Part shown: positions 44,955 to 54,233 of the stretch, in pieces
Position numbering within the stretch: position 1 is the first letter of the stretch
Layout: each line of letters begins with the position of its first letter
Assembly: GCA_019828545.1 (NCBI GenBank)
Contig: JACVRA010000077.1
Span: 124,001-188,000 of the forward strand
DNA: 64,000 nucleotides
Source: Paracamarosporium sp. OC-R06-R3
Lineage: Eukaryota > Ascomycota > Dothideomycetes > Pleosporales > Didymosphaeriaceae
Direction: 5' to 3'
Notes under the pieces: generated by a model
Seen by the model: the letters and a program-made list of their open reading frames with translations, nothing else
Told to the model about the DNA's origin: nothing
The model's database searches: none
Translations under genes and position numbers: made by a program

Positions 44955-46264
44955 TCATTTCTTGTTTAGTCGCTGGTCCATGGCCTTGCTAATAGCATTC
45001 TGCACATGTCCCGTATCGTTCTCTACAGCCTCGAGCTCAGCTTCCAATTCCGCAATCTTTCTGCCCGCAGCGGTATCCTCACCGCCCTGAACCATCTTCG
45101 CCGCCACACCTCTCGCATTCGCATCATTCACTTTGCCGTAGACTGCCATGGCGCTAGCGATCATACTGCCGATATCGCCTACGTTTCCGGGCACGATGAC
45201 GCTCGTACCCTCCTTGGCCAAGTTCGCAAATGCGTCCACGTACTTCTCCGCCACAGACAAGGAAACAGCACCTTGAGCGGCGTCCTTGCCTTGAGCAATT
45301 GACTGCGCAACGACATCGATGCCTCGAGCTGTAGCTTGCGCTTTCAAGAGAATAGCCTCGGCTTCTCCGCTTGCCATGTTGATTTGCTCGGCCCTCAAAG
45401 CCTCGGAGGCTAGGATGACGGATTGTTTCTTTCCCTCAGCGATATTGATAGCTGATTGTCTCTGGCCTTCTGACTCGAGAATCTCGGCGCGCTTGGAGCG
45501 TTCCGCAGTCACTTGACGGTGCATAGCTTCAACAACGGGCTCGGGCGCGTGAATGTCACGGATCTCGTAACGTAGGCAGGTAACACCCCAGTCTTGCGCT
45601 GCTTCATTTATAGCGGCGGTGATGTTTGCGTTGAGGTTGGCGCGCTCCTTCAACACATGATCCAGACTAAGTTGACCAATCTCACTTCGCATCGTCGTTT
45701 GTGCGAGCTGTGAGATGGCATATTCAGCATCCTCTACTCCATAACTGTTCCGTTGCATTAGCTCGTGCAGCCATGAGTAGAGGAGGGAGTGGTTCCCTAC
45801 CTTGCTTTATAAGCATCAAAGACCCTCGTATACAGCACGCCGTCCAATTCCAACGTCACATTGTCCGCCGTGATCGCGCTCTGGCTCGGTATTTCAATCG
45901 CGTTTTCTTTCAGACTCTTAACATATGCGATCTTATCAATGATGGGAAGCAGCACGGCCAAGCCAGGCTGCAGTATCCGGTGAAACCTGCCCATGCGCTC
46001 GACAATCCATGCTGTCTGCTGTGGAACGAACCGGATGATCGTGTTGGCTGGAAGTCTTCGAGAGGTGGAGAAGTACGTGGGTTGCGAGTTGGCTGTGATG
46101 AAGGAGGACAGCGGGTTTCCCGGGGTATTTTGGACGGCGGGCGAGAGCGTCTGGGTGAAGGTGCGGATGGCGAGAGGGACCGCCGCCCGTGACAAGAGGG
46201 TCGGTCGTGAGGTTCGTATTAGACCTGAAGCCGTGGAGGCGACCAGGCGGGTGCGCGACGCCAT
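44955..46264 (-). CDS. Mitochondrial stomatin-like protein 2 (SPFH/Band 7)
   Basis: Two exons, 46264-45801 and 45744-44955, encode 417 residues. The start at MASRTRLV was chosen; an in-frame ATG lies 12 codons upstream. The N-terminal 75 residues are Arg/Ser/Thr-rich without acids, a probable mitochondrial presequence. The Band 7 domain starts at NTIIRFVPQQTAWIVERMGRFHRILQPGLAVLLPIIDKIAYVKSLKE and crosses the intron at AYKASYGVEDAEYAISQLAQTTMRSEIG. A coiled-coil with ERSKRAEILESEGQRQSAINIAEG follows. SLP2 scaffolds cardiolipin-rich domains of the inner mitochondrial membrane and stabilises proteases and respiratory components. The family match is strong. Confidence 0.92.
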
Positions 46265-46933
46265 TGTGTGGTTGCGTGGTGATGACGGGCGCCACGACAA
46301 GCTCCCATGGCGGAGCTCGCTGGTCGGAGGAGCGCCCGTCGTTGATTATGTAAGCGATGCTCCATTCGTGCTGCAAGTCACCGTCTCTGTTAGTCCTATT
46401 AACGCTCTACATGGAATAGTGTCCTCAATGCTACTTCTCTGGCATATCGGGATCTACTTTCATGTCTATTGTCTATAGCCGGCTCCTCTAACGTCACTGT
46501 CGTCTGTCATGATACACTCACCGCCTATAGCGCTTCCTTGACCATTCGCTTTGTGTGAATCGAGATCGTGTTGTTCTTTTTGCGGGCTACCGCATAACAC
46601 TCGGAGACGAGATAGGTCAAGTTTTTCCCATATGCAGGGATGAAACTTAAGAAGAAGTCTGGAGCGCTTATTCTAGCGAAGCGCTGTGGCACAGCACCCA
46701 TCCCTCGCAGGCACCAGTAGCCTGCTGCCTCCTGACAAACAACCGCAAGACCAGCCGTTCCAAAACCCAACACTACCACATCTGCATGCAAGTAGGCTTT
46801 ATAACATTGGTTCAACCGATACGTCTCACACCCAGCGCTGCGTCGAATCTTGGTTCCTTGCATAAACCCAAGATAAGCAGTACGAAAACCCACTGTATCA
46901 ACAGTTCCGATCTGGGACTGCACTGCTCCCCAA
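46265..46933. other. Divergent promoter, stomatin-like / HET gene
   Basis: About 670 bases between divergently transcribed genes. An open frame on the minus strand at 46525-46947 has no recognisable features. Confidence 0.45.
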
Positions 46934-48856
46934 ATGAGGCTTCTCAACTGTACAACCGTAAAGTTAGAAGAATTTTACGGAAAGTATCCGCCCTATGCCA
47001 TTTTATCTCACAGGTGGCTCGAGACTGGAGCTGAGCCCACCTATCAGACCTTTACAGATGGGACAGCCCACAAGAGCAAAGGGATCGAGAAAATCAGGTT
47101 TGCTGGTCGTCAAGCTTTAGAAGAGGGATTAATCTATCTTTGGGTCGACACTATCTGCATTGACAAGACGAATCACGTAGAATTATCAGCGGATATCAAC
47201 TCGATGTATAAGTACTATGAACGAGCGAAGGTCTGTTATGCATATCTAAATGATGTGAATACACAGTCGGAGTTTACGGAAAGTATGTGGTTCACAAGAG
47301 GCTGGACGCTACAGGAGCTACTGGCACCTAAAAAGGTCGACTTCTACTCCAAAGATTGGGCATTTTTGGGAGCAAAAGCTGATCCGGGGCTATTCCAATC
47401 CCTCGAGAAAGCGACTGGAATATCCAACCCCTCGGTGTTTGAACGGTTCAATCCATTTTCATATACGATAGCCGAACGAATGTCATGGGCATCGAAACGG
47501 ACCACCACCCGCATGGAAGATATGGCATACTGTCTGCTCGGTATCTTTGGAGTTTCGATGCCTCTTCTATATGGAGAAGGCATGCAAGCTTTCTTCAGAC
47601 TGCAAATGCAGATCATGCAAGACTCCACAGATCATAGTTTGTTTGCTTGGAGCGACAACACAGTCACACGCGGATCCCTCTCCGGTCTCCTTGCATGTGG
47701 CCCCCACTTGTTTGCATCATTCGCGAGTCCTGGCCAAGATGCTGATGAGTACGCTGAGTACAGGACTGAAATGGATGAAATGCAGAGATTTCCATGGAGG
47801 TCTTCGAAGATAAGATGGGCGGAAGACCTTACGCCAATGTCCTTTACTAACTTAGGCATTAAAGTTGAAGTGCCGCTGGTACCCTTCGAAGCACTCCCAA
47901 ACGCGTTTTATGCTCTCCTAGGATATGGAATGATAGACAAGCGACCCGCTATCGTTGTCCTCCGCTTAAATCGTAAGCAGTATGCAAGAATTTATAGCGA
48001 TACTGAGCTACCCGCGGAGGCATTCAAACCCGCATTAGACAAGCATGGGTACCAAATGAAACAACTTTACATTCGGTGGGATATAGCTCTTCCTCGTGCC
48101 TTATTGGTATGTTATGGACTAAACGTGGACCATTCTCAGATGATATACGCCGGGTTTAGTGCTCGCGACTCATCAAAGATTTCCGAAATCTATCGAGACA
48201 CAGGAATTCTCCGTTCGACAAACCCTCTAAGGATTTGGTACTATCATCCAATGTTTCCTGATGGCGTCTTATTAGATTTGAATCTAAGACGGCAAGAGAA
48301 CAGAATCACTCTCAAAAGCGCCCACCGAGTCTCCCTACCTCCTCACGTGTCAGGAAGTACATTTTCTACTAGTGAAACAGCTAGTATGCTACCGATTCGC
48401 CCACATAAAAGTACAAACGAAGTGTTAGTGATTACAGCCTGTATCATCGAAGAACTTCCCTGGAATGACAAATCACTGTACACTGTCTTAGTACAAGTAG
48501 CACATGTCAGCATCCCGCATCCACTCTCACGTCGACTCGCCATAGATTCAGCATGCCAACTTCGACCATATCTGAAGCTGTTCGTATCTATTGTTATGTT
48601 CCGAGAAGGAATATGGAAGCATTTGTTCAAGAAGCATCCCCACCTAGAGAACATCATATTTAGGGCTGCTGTGCTTATACCATGTATCATGGCAGTTCGG
48701 GATTTCGACAACACTGGTATTACGATACTTTGTGAGCGACTGCGTACTTGGATGGTCTCAAGGTTTAGTCGTCTATCTATATGGCGACGAAGCGAGATTG
48801 GTGATGCTAGCCCTGGAGTTCAAGATACACTGGACCTGCAAGAGGATGTCGATTAA
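46934..48856 (+). CDS. HET-domain protein
   Basis: A single exon of 640 residues. The HET domain fills the first 200 or so residues: YAILSHRW at residues 21-28, GRQALEEGLIYLWVDTICIDK, MYKYYERAKVCYAYL, and the conserved WFTRGWTLQELLAPKKVDFYS. It is followed by MSWASKRTTTRMEDMAYCLLGIFGVSMPLLYGEG, the usual post-HET block. The C-terminal 350 residues contain no NACHT, WD40 or ankyrin repeats that I can see. HET domains are TIR-like and trigger cell death in heterokaryon incompatibility and fungal immunity; most copies in a genome are uncharacterised. No allelic or partner gene is adjacent. Confidence 0.9.
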   Translation: MRLLNCTTVKLEEFYGKYPPYAILSHRWLETGAEPTYQTFTDGTAHKSKGIEKIRFAGRQALEEGLIYLWVDTICIDKTNHVELSADINSMYKYYERAKVCYAYLNDVNTQSEFTESMWFTRGWTLQELLAPKKVDFYSKDWAFLGAKADPGLFQSLEKATGISNPSVFERFNPFSYTIAERMSWASKRTTTRMEDMAYCLLGIFGVSMPLLYGEGMQAFFRLQMQIMQDSTDHSLFAWSDNTVTRGSLSGLLACGPHLFASFASPGQDADEYAEYRTEMDEMQRFPWRSSKIRWAEDLTPMSFTNLGIKVEVPLVPFEALPNAFYALLGYGMIDKRPAIVVLRLNRKQYARIYSDTELPAEAFKPALDKHGYQMKQLYIRWDIALPRALLVCYGLNVDHSQMIYAGFSARDSSKISEIYRDTGILRSTNPLRIWYYHPMFPDGVLLDLNLRRQENRITLKSAHRVSLPPHVSGSTFSTSETASMLPIRPHKSTNEVLVITACIIEELPWNDKSLYTVLVQVAHVSIPHPLSRRLAIDSACQLRPYLKLFVSIVMFREGIWKHLFKKHPHLENIIFRAAVLIPCIMAVRDFDNTGITILCERLRTWMVSRFSRLSIWRRSEIGDASPGVQDTLDLQEDVD

Positions 48857-49350
48857 AGGGTGACAAATCAGTTAATGCGCATGTTAGAGTCTGGGTAGCT
48901 TCTACACCCCCTTGTCGCAAGTCGTGGAACAGAGTAGACTTCTCCTTCTACTTACATCATAAGATATACGATACATAGGCTGGTTATAGGAGAGATTGAT
49001 GTATTGGAGCGAAGTTTAGTCTTGCACGGGCAGCCAGTGTATAGAATTTCTAGTCGTGATACGGAGACTCAACCAGCCGATCATGGTTCTGTTCTCCGTC
49101 TGCAAGTAGAGCGGAAGTGACTTGAGTAGAATTGCGCAGGTGCTCTAAAGCAGTTTAGTGCTCTTGGCGCTGCCCCGCGAACCGTGAATCGAAGCTTCGT
49201 GTAAGTTCATCGGATATCCGCCGCCTCCTCCCTCAAAGCTCATCAATAACTTAACGCACGGCCCCCTGTGTAACAAACACTCTCGAAGCAACCGCCCGCC
49301 AGATCCAAACCTCACTGCCTCTTCCATCTCGACACCCGTCAGTTGCCACC
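48857..49350. other. Intergenic
   Basis: HET gene 3' UTR and SGT2 promoter. No other features seen. Confidence 0.5.
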
Positions 49351-50622
49351 ATGGCAAGTGCACCTAGCCCCGCCATGATGTAAACACCGCGGGTTCCCTT
49401 CTGACAAAGCTCCAGGCATCCTCCGCCCAGTCCAAAAAGCGCCTTGCGCTTGCAATTCTCGATTTCTTGCAGACGTCGCAGACCGATGGCTCTGTCGCCG
49501 CAGAAGATGCAGAGCAACTCGAAGTAGCTGCCAATTGCATCGGCGAAGCCTTCAAAGTCGACCTTTCAGACAGCGATGCCGTAAAGGATGCTCTCGGTGG
49601 TCAGAACCTCCTCGCTATATACAATGTATATGAGAAACTCAAGGGCAAGACGACGGCTAGTACGCAAGGGTCTTCCTCGGCTTCTGAAGCGCGACCTGCA
49701 ACACCACAAACACCGTCATCTGATAACGTGAAAGCTGGGCCCGGTGGTGTGAACAAGGATGAGGCAGAGCGGCTAAAAGGCTTGGGGAACGAGGCTATGA
49801 AGAAGAAGGATTACGCTGCTGCTGTCAAGCACTATTCCGCCGCTCTCGATATCGTTCCGCTGAACCCAATTTACCTGTCAAACCGTGCGGCCGCGCACTC
49901 AGGCGCAGGAAACCACGCCGACGCAAAGAGCGACGCTGAAATGGCTCTCGCTGCGGAACCCACCTACTCAAAAGCTTTTTCACGACTCGGTTTCGCGAAG
50001 TTCGCACTCGGTGACGCAAAGGGTGCTATGGAGGCGTACAAGCATGGCATGGAGGCCGAGGGTGGCGGATCGGACGTTATGCGCCGCGGTTACGAGACGG
50101 CGAAGAAAAGATACGAAGAAGAAGGTGGTGACGTCGGTGCTGCTGAGTCGGAAGCCCCACGTGGTGTACCCGGGGCAGGCGCTGGTGGGATGCCCGATCT
50201 CTCATCATTGAATGGCATGCTAAATGGAGAAGGTGGTGAAACCGATAATCCCCGTGATATGAGCGGCCTCGCGGGCTTGATGAACAACCCCATGATCCAA
50301 CAGGCGATGCAGAGCCCGATGGTGCAGCAGATGATGCAGAATCCGAATATGATAGCCAATTTGATGAACGATCCAGGAATGAGGCAGATGGCTGAGAGGT
50401 TCACAGGTGGAGGCGGTGGAGGCGGTGGGATGCCCGACCTCTCATCCATCATGAACGATCCTAACATTGCAGATATGTGAGTCACAAGTAGTCCCCTTCC
50501 TTCCTTCCGATAGCTCGGCATTCTCCTACAAACGATTACTAACATGCTCGTACAGGGCACGGAATCTAATGGGTGGAGCTGGTCGAGGGGGCGCTGGTCG
50601 AGGAGCTGATGGCTCGTCATAG
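49351..50622 (+). CDS. SGT2: SGT2, small glutamine-rich TPR co-chaperone
   Basis: Exons 49351-49353 (only the ATG), 49416-50476 and 50556-50622 give 376 residues. The N-terminal dimerisation domain KKRLALAILDFLQTSQTDGSV binds Get4/Get5. Three TPR motifs follow at about residues 110-220 (AERLKGLGNEAMKKKDYAAAVKHYSAAL...NPIYLSNRAAAH), then a Met/Gln/Asn/Gly-rich substrate-binding region (MIQQAMQSPMVQQMMQNP, GGGGGGGMPDLSS). Sgt2 hands tail-anchored proteins to the GET pathway in the cytosol. No ordinary GT donor allows a start, because the conserved frame has no upstream ATG. The sequence GCCACCATG|GCAAGT reads as a GC-AG intron (49354-49415) giving MASSAQSKKRLAL. The body is certain; the start is inferred. 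Confidence 0.88.
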
Positions 50623-51226
50623 CTGAGATGATCGTGAGAGAGCTTGGGGGAAGCGGTTTAACTAGACAGAATCTTGAAAGGCGAGGCACAGATCGTCGCT
50701 TTACGACTAGACGGTGATAATGATACCAACCAACAATCATACCACTTTCTTTGCTTATAGTCTTCGCCGCGCAATCAACCTGTCTCCGGTGTTATCCTAA
50801 GGACTTTTATATGAACCGGGTACAGCCAGTCATCTGTCTGCTCCTTACAGGATGATCCCTTTGTTCATACACAGTGGGAAACGTAATGGAAACCGTCTAA
50901 CTATACCTACCCTCTTTCTCTCTCTCTCTCTACCTACCTACCTACCTTACCCAGGACATTCGATGTAAATGGCAACTTAGAAACAGAGGTATATTGCTTC
51001 AGGATTTTCTCTCCTATAGTTCACATCTGCGAAGTATCTTAAGGTACCACGTACTGCGTACGCTCGCGACGGTGGTCTTGTTTTTTCTTTCTTCCACCGT
51101 GATGAGGTTCAATATGCAAATCACATGGCCTTCCAAATCTTTCCTTCGCATCTCTAGCATCTCTTCACCGTCTATCCCACCAAAGCTTCGCCAGCATATA
51201 ACCGCTTCACATCTGCAGTACTATAC
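50623..51226. other. Intergenic with simple repeats
   Basis: Between convergent SGT2 and TMA20. A (CT)n run followed by ACCT tetranucleotide units lies at about 50913-50947. No other features are visible. Confidence 0.5.
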
Positions 51227-51941
51227 TCATAACGCCAGCGTCCACAGCCCGTCTCCCAGATAATGCCCCGCTTCACATGCTTGCCCTTTCTTCACTTTCT
51301 TCATCTCCGCCGTCCCCACTTTCAGAACGCCTACCATGCATGCCGTCTCTTTCCCTTCGGCCTCGATGACGACTGGCGTGCCCGCTTCTAGTTCCTCTTT
51401 CCCGTACCTTCCTTCCGTGTCGTCTGCATCACCAGGCAAGCGGCCGCCGGGGGAGGTCAGGCCAGGAGCCATGAGGGTTGCGCCCGAGAGCACGAAGCGG
51501 ATTGCGCCACGGTCGATACGCAACCTTGGGAAGCAGTTTGGGTAGCGGTGAACGATGGTGAGATGTGGTAGGAGGGCGTCATCCATGTGTTGAAAGAAGA
51601 GCGGGGTTGACTGGAGGGTGTAGAGAGATACGCGGTCGGGCCTAGATGTCTTCATTAGCAGCGATGTAGTGAATCAACATAGGTGAAAAGGCCTTGAGAG
51701 CGCGCGTGGGGCAATGAGCAGAAGTACACACAATTTTACGAGGTCAAGCTGCTCTTTCTTGGGCATGATGTCCTCAATGTAAGGTTCGAGAAGGGGATAT
51801 GTATCCAGCACTTTCTGGCGAATGGTGCGCTGCACTGAAGACTTCACCTTGGACTTCGCGCCGGAGGTTATGCTGCTCCCGTTAGCAAAGAATCCGCAAA
51901 ACCACGTGGGAACGTGACAGTCCATACTCCTTTTTGAACAT
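51227..51941 (-). CDS. TMA20: TMA20 (MCT-1-like) PUA-domain translation factor
   Basis: Three exons, 51941-51928, 51872-51732 and 51641-51227, encode 189 residues. It starts MFKKDITSGAKSKVKSSVQR, then YPLLEPYIEDIMPKKEQLDLVKLPDRVSLY across intron 2, then the family block PLFFQHMDDALLPHLTIVHRYP and the PUA domain IDRGAIRFVLSGATLMAPGLTSPGGRLP. It ends HYLGDGLWTLAL. TMA20 binds 40S subunits with Tma22 and promotes subunit recycling and reinitiation. The first exon is only 14 bases. The intron 1 acceptor is GAGCAG; the inner site gives MFKKDITSG, matching the family better. The frame stays open for over 110 codons upstream of the start, but the family starts at MFKK. Confidence 0.92.
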
Positions 51942-52476
51942 GGCGGCGGCTTGAGGGAACGAGACGAAAGGGTTTGGCAACGTTTGGGAGAGGATGCGCG
52001 TCAAGGTGAGGGGCAGCTGCGGTATGGCGGGGTAGTTGCGCGGGCCGGTGGCGCGTGCGCGTTTTCCTTGGGAGTGATTGTGTCGGCCATCCTCCAAGCT
52101 CGGGAGCAGCGTGTTGATATGCTCGAGACGGTGATCGTCCAAAGCAGCTACGCCCAAGAACTCGCCTTCGGTTGGAACTAGGATGGAAAATCGAAAAATC
52201 CCAATCTTCTGGCTGGTCCACAGCAGGTTTGGATCGACTGTGGTGTTTGTTTGCATCCAAACATGCCCAGGAACAACACCGACTTGAAACACAATCCACG
52301 CATATTCTACCCGTCCGGTCTTGCCATTTGCAACAGATGGCTATGTCTATCCTCGCGATACATCGTGGGGTTTCAAAACATGTGGCTGGGAGTCTACACT
52401 AAATCGGAAAGCGCGTTTTTTAGACGCGTCCTCCAGCTCTATGAGATCACGACCACCTCTACCTTTGCCTCTTCGG
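51942..52476. other. Divergent promoter, TMA20 / AT-hook gene
   Basis: About 535 bases between divergently transcribed genes. Open frames on both strands enter it but show no family features. Confidence 0.45.
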
Positions 52477-53136
52477 ATGGGTAACGAGCAATCCCACCAA
52501 CAATCGCGCGAAATGTCTCCCACAAAGACTCCCACGAAGCGATCGCTTGAAAGCAGCGACGCGCCTCCCACGAAGCGTCCACGCGGCCGTCCCAGAAAGG
52601 ACCCGAATGCACCTGCAGCACCACCAAAGGATCCTAATGCCCCAACCCGTGGTCGAGGAAGGCCAAAGAAAGACGTTCAGGGAGTTGAGTCATCGGCGAC
52701 ACCGCAAAGTATTGGTGTAGCGAAACGAGGCCGGGGTCGTCCCAAGAGCTCAACATCGGTTATCAAGAAGGTCCCGAAGACCACAACTCGTGGAAGAGGA
52801 CGACCAAGGAAAGATGAAAACTCAACTGCACCTGCAAAAAGCTCTACTACGGCTGGGCGTGGGAGGGGTCGCCCCAAGAAAGACGCAGTCACGACTACGC
52901 CTACGGATAGTTCGGCCCAGTCCAGCCAGGGTAAAAACCAGCCAGAGGTGACTACGAGTGCAGAAAAAGCTACACCAGTTGCGCCTGAGGCCGGTCGAGG
53001 TGATCGTTCGAAGAAGGAAATGGAAGTTTCCGCTCCGACTACGAACGATGGAGATACATCCCCCGCGACACCAGCTCATCTTGTCATCACTTCCGACGTT
53101 GAGGAAGAGGAACAAGACGCTGCGGCATCAGAGTAG
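52477..53136 (+). CDS. AT-hook protein with five hooks
   Basis: A single exon of about 219 residues from MGNEQSHQQ; an in-frame ATG at 52441 is possible. It contains five AT-hook cores: KRPRGRPRKDP, RGRGRPKKD, KRGRGRPKS, RGRGRPRKD and GRGRGRPKK, separated by Ser/Thr/Pro/Ala linkers, and ends with an acidic tail (SDVEEEEQDAAASE). AT-hooks bind the minor groove of AT-rich DNA, so this is probably a nuclear architectural protein of HMGA type. The hooks are arranged like tandem duplicates. Such low-complexity proteins evolve fast, so orthology cannot be judged. Confidence 0.82.
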   Translation: MGNEQSHQQSREMSPTKTPTKRSLESSDAPPTKRPRGRPRKDPNAPAAPPKDPNAPTRGRGRPKKDVQGVESSATPQSIGVAKRGRGRPKSSTSVIKKVPKTTTRGRGRPRKDENSTAPAKSSTTAGRGRGRPKKDAVTTTPTDSSAQSSQGKNQPEVTTSAEKATPVAPEAGRGDRSKKEMEVSAPTTNDGDTSPATPAHLVITSDVEEEEQDAAASE

Positions 53137-53843
53137 CTGAGTGAGGCAGATATCACAGCACAGAAACCCACTAGTTTGAGCTGTGAAGGAGTCTGTTCCG
53201 GCCTTGGTGAGTACTCGAAGAGCAATAAGACTATGTATTATACAGGAGGTGTATGATCAAAAGAAAGCAAAAGGTACACGGATGAAAACCGGAACGCCGA
53301 TAGACTTTGCAGATATGTCGAGTGGTCGGAGAATCTCAACAGTTTGGGACAAGATTTGGAATGGACAGTTATCTCATGGTATTGATAACGTAGACGAGAG
53401 CAATCGAACGGGCTTTGTCTTATGTATATAGTCGTCAGGGAGATGCACGGTGTTGAGGCGTGCAATATAATGCATTCGGGTAATTCGATAGGAACACCTA
53501 CCTGGATTTATTGTGAACTGTTCGATGTTGTGCAACACAATCGTTATAGGAAGCGATATGTGACACTTCCTATTTTCGTCTGAGCAATAATATCAGGAAT
53601 GGGGGAGTAAAGGACTGTGAGCCGAGTGGATCGTCCAAGTGGAGCTCACCCTCGCACATGCCAATCATCTTCGCCTCTGTTGCACGCCCTGTCGGAGCGA
53701 TGACACATATGCACAGAGGTGTTGGCCACTCGCAAATTGGAGTGTCGACTGTAGAGCAGGAAAAACAATAGCCTATATAATTGATTTTATCCCACAAAGA
53801 CTCATCAATCAGGTGATTAGCGACTCACCAAAATCGATACCAC
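53137..53843. other. Intergenic before the tRNA gene
   Basis: 3' side of the AT-hook gene and 5' flank of the tRNA gene. A short open frame at 53183-53431 has no recognisable features. Confidence 0.4.
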
Positions 53844-53996
53844 GGTGGTATGGTCTAGTGGTATGACGTCGCGTTGTGGAAACACATGATAATTCCGCGC
53901 CAGCCTGGGGTAGGTTGGCCCTCTCCTCGAGAGGATCTATCAATCCAATGAGCAAAAGTACTGACTGTCGTGACAGTTCGATTCCCAGTACCGCCA
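53844..53996 (+). tRNA. tRNA-His (anticodon GTG) with two intervening sequences
   Basis: The acceptor stem GGTGGTA (53844-53850) pairs with TACCGCC (53989-53995), followed by A73. TGGTCTAGTGG (53851-53861) is box A and the D arm. The anticodon stem TCGCG, loop TTGTGG with anticodon GTG at 53876-53878, is followed by a canonical tRNA intron after position 37 (53880-53894) whose CACA pairs with TGTG as in other fungal tRNA introns. The T-stem strand CTGGG (53905-53909) is separated from loop TTCGATT and strand CCCAG (53977-53988) by a second insertion, 53910-53976. Removing both gives a tRNA of about 71 bases with a perfect T arm. Base 27-43 is mismatched. Seven Ts follow at 54015-54021 as a Pol III terminator. 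Confidence 0.8.
53910..53976 (+). other. 67-base GT-AG insertion in the T arm of tRNA-His
   Basis: It begins GTAGGT and ends GACAG. TACTGAC at 53959-53965 matches the fungal branch-site consensus, with the branch-type A 12 bases before the AG. Length and signals equal those of the mRNA introns in this window. It contains two hairpins (CCTCTC/GAGAGG; ACTGTC/GACAGT). I see no bulge-helix-bulge at its ends. Confidence 0.7.
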
Positions 53997-54014
53997 GCAA
54001 CGTTATAAGCGTTC

Positions 54015-54021
54015 TTTTTTT
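54015..54021 (+). terminator. Pol III terminator of tRNA-His
   Basis: Seven consecutive Ts, 18 bases after the discriminator base of the tRNA. Confidence 0.75.
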
Positions 54022-54233
54022 GAAGACACCCCACCTTACAATCAATTTTTTGGTCGTGTGTGGGGGTATTGCTGTCATTAGCGATTCGTAGCGCTAGTGG
54101 GACGGCGGTGAATGGCAGGGATCCGAAGCAGGGGTCGATGGAAACCGCTCCGAAGTAACCCCGGCCTCCGCGTCTAACTTTTTGTCGCGCCGATTGAGAC
54201 AGGTCTGTATTCATCACCGCACGTTCGCACAGC

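Noticed and set aside
51882..52292. Open frame extending the TMA20 start upstream by more than 110 codons
   Set aside because: TMA20 proteins begin at MFKK, and the extension resembles no known protein; it is more likely promoter and 5' UTR.
53183..53431. 82-residue open frame after the AT-hook gene
   Set aside because: Most likely 3' UTR; no features, homology or promoter context.
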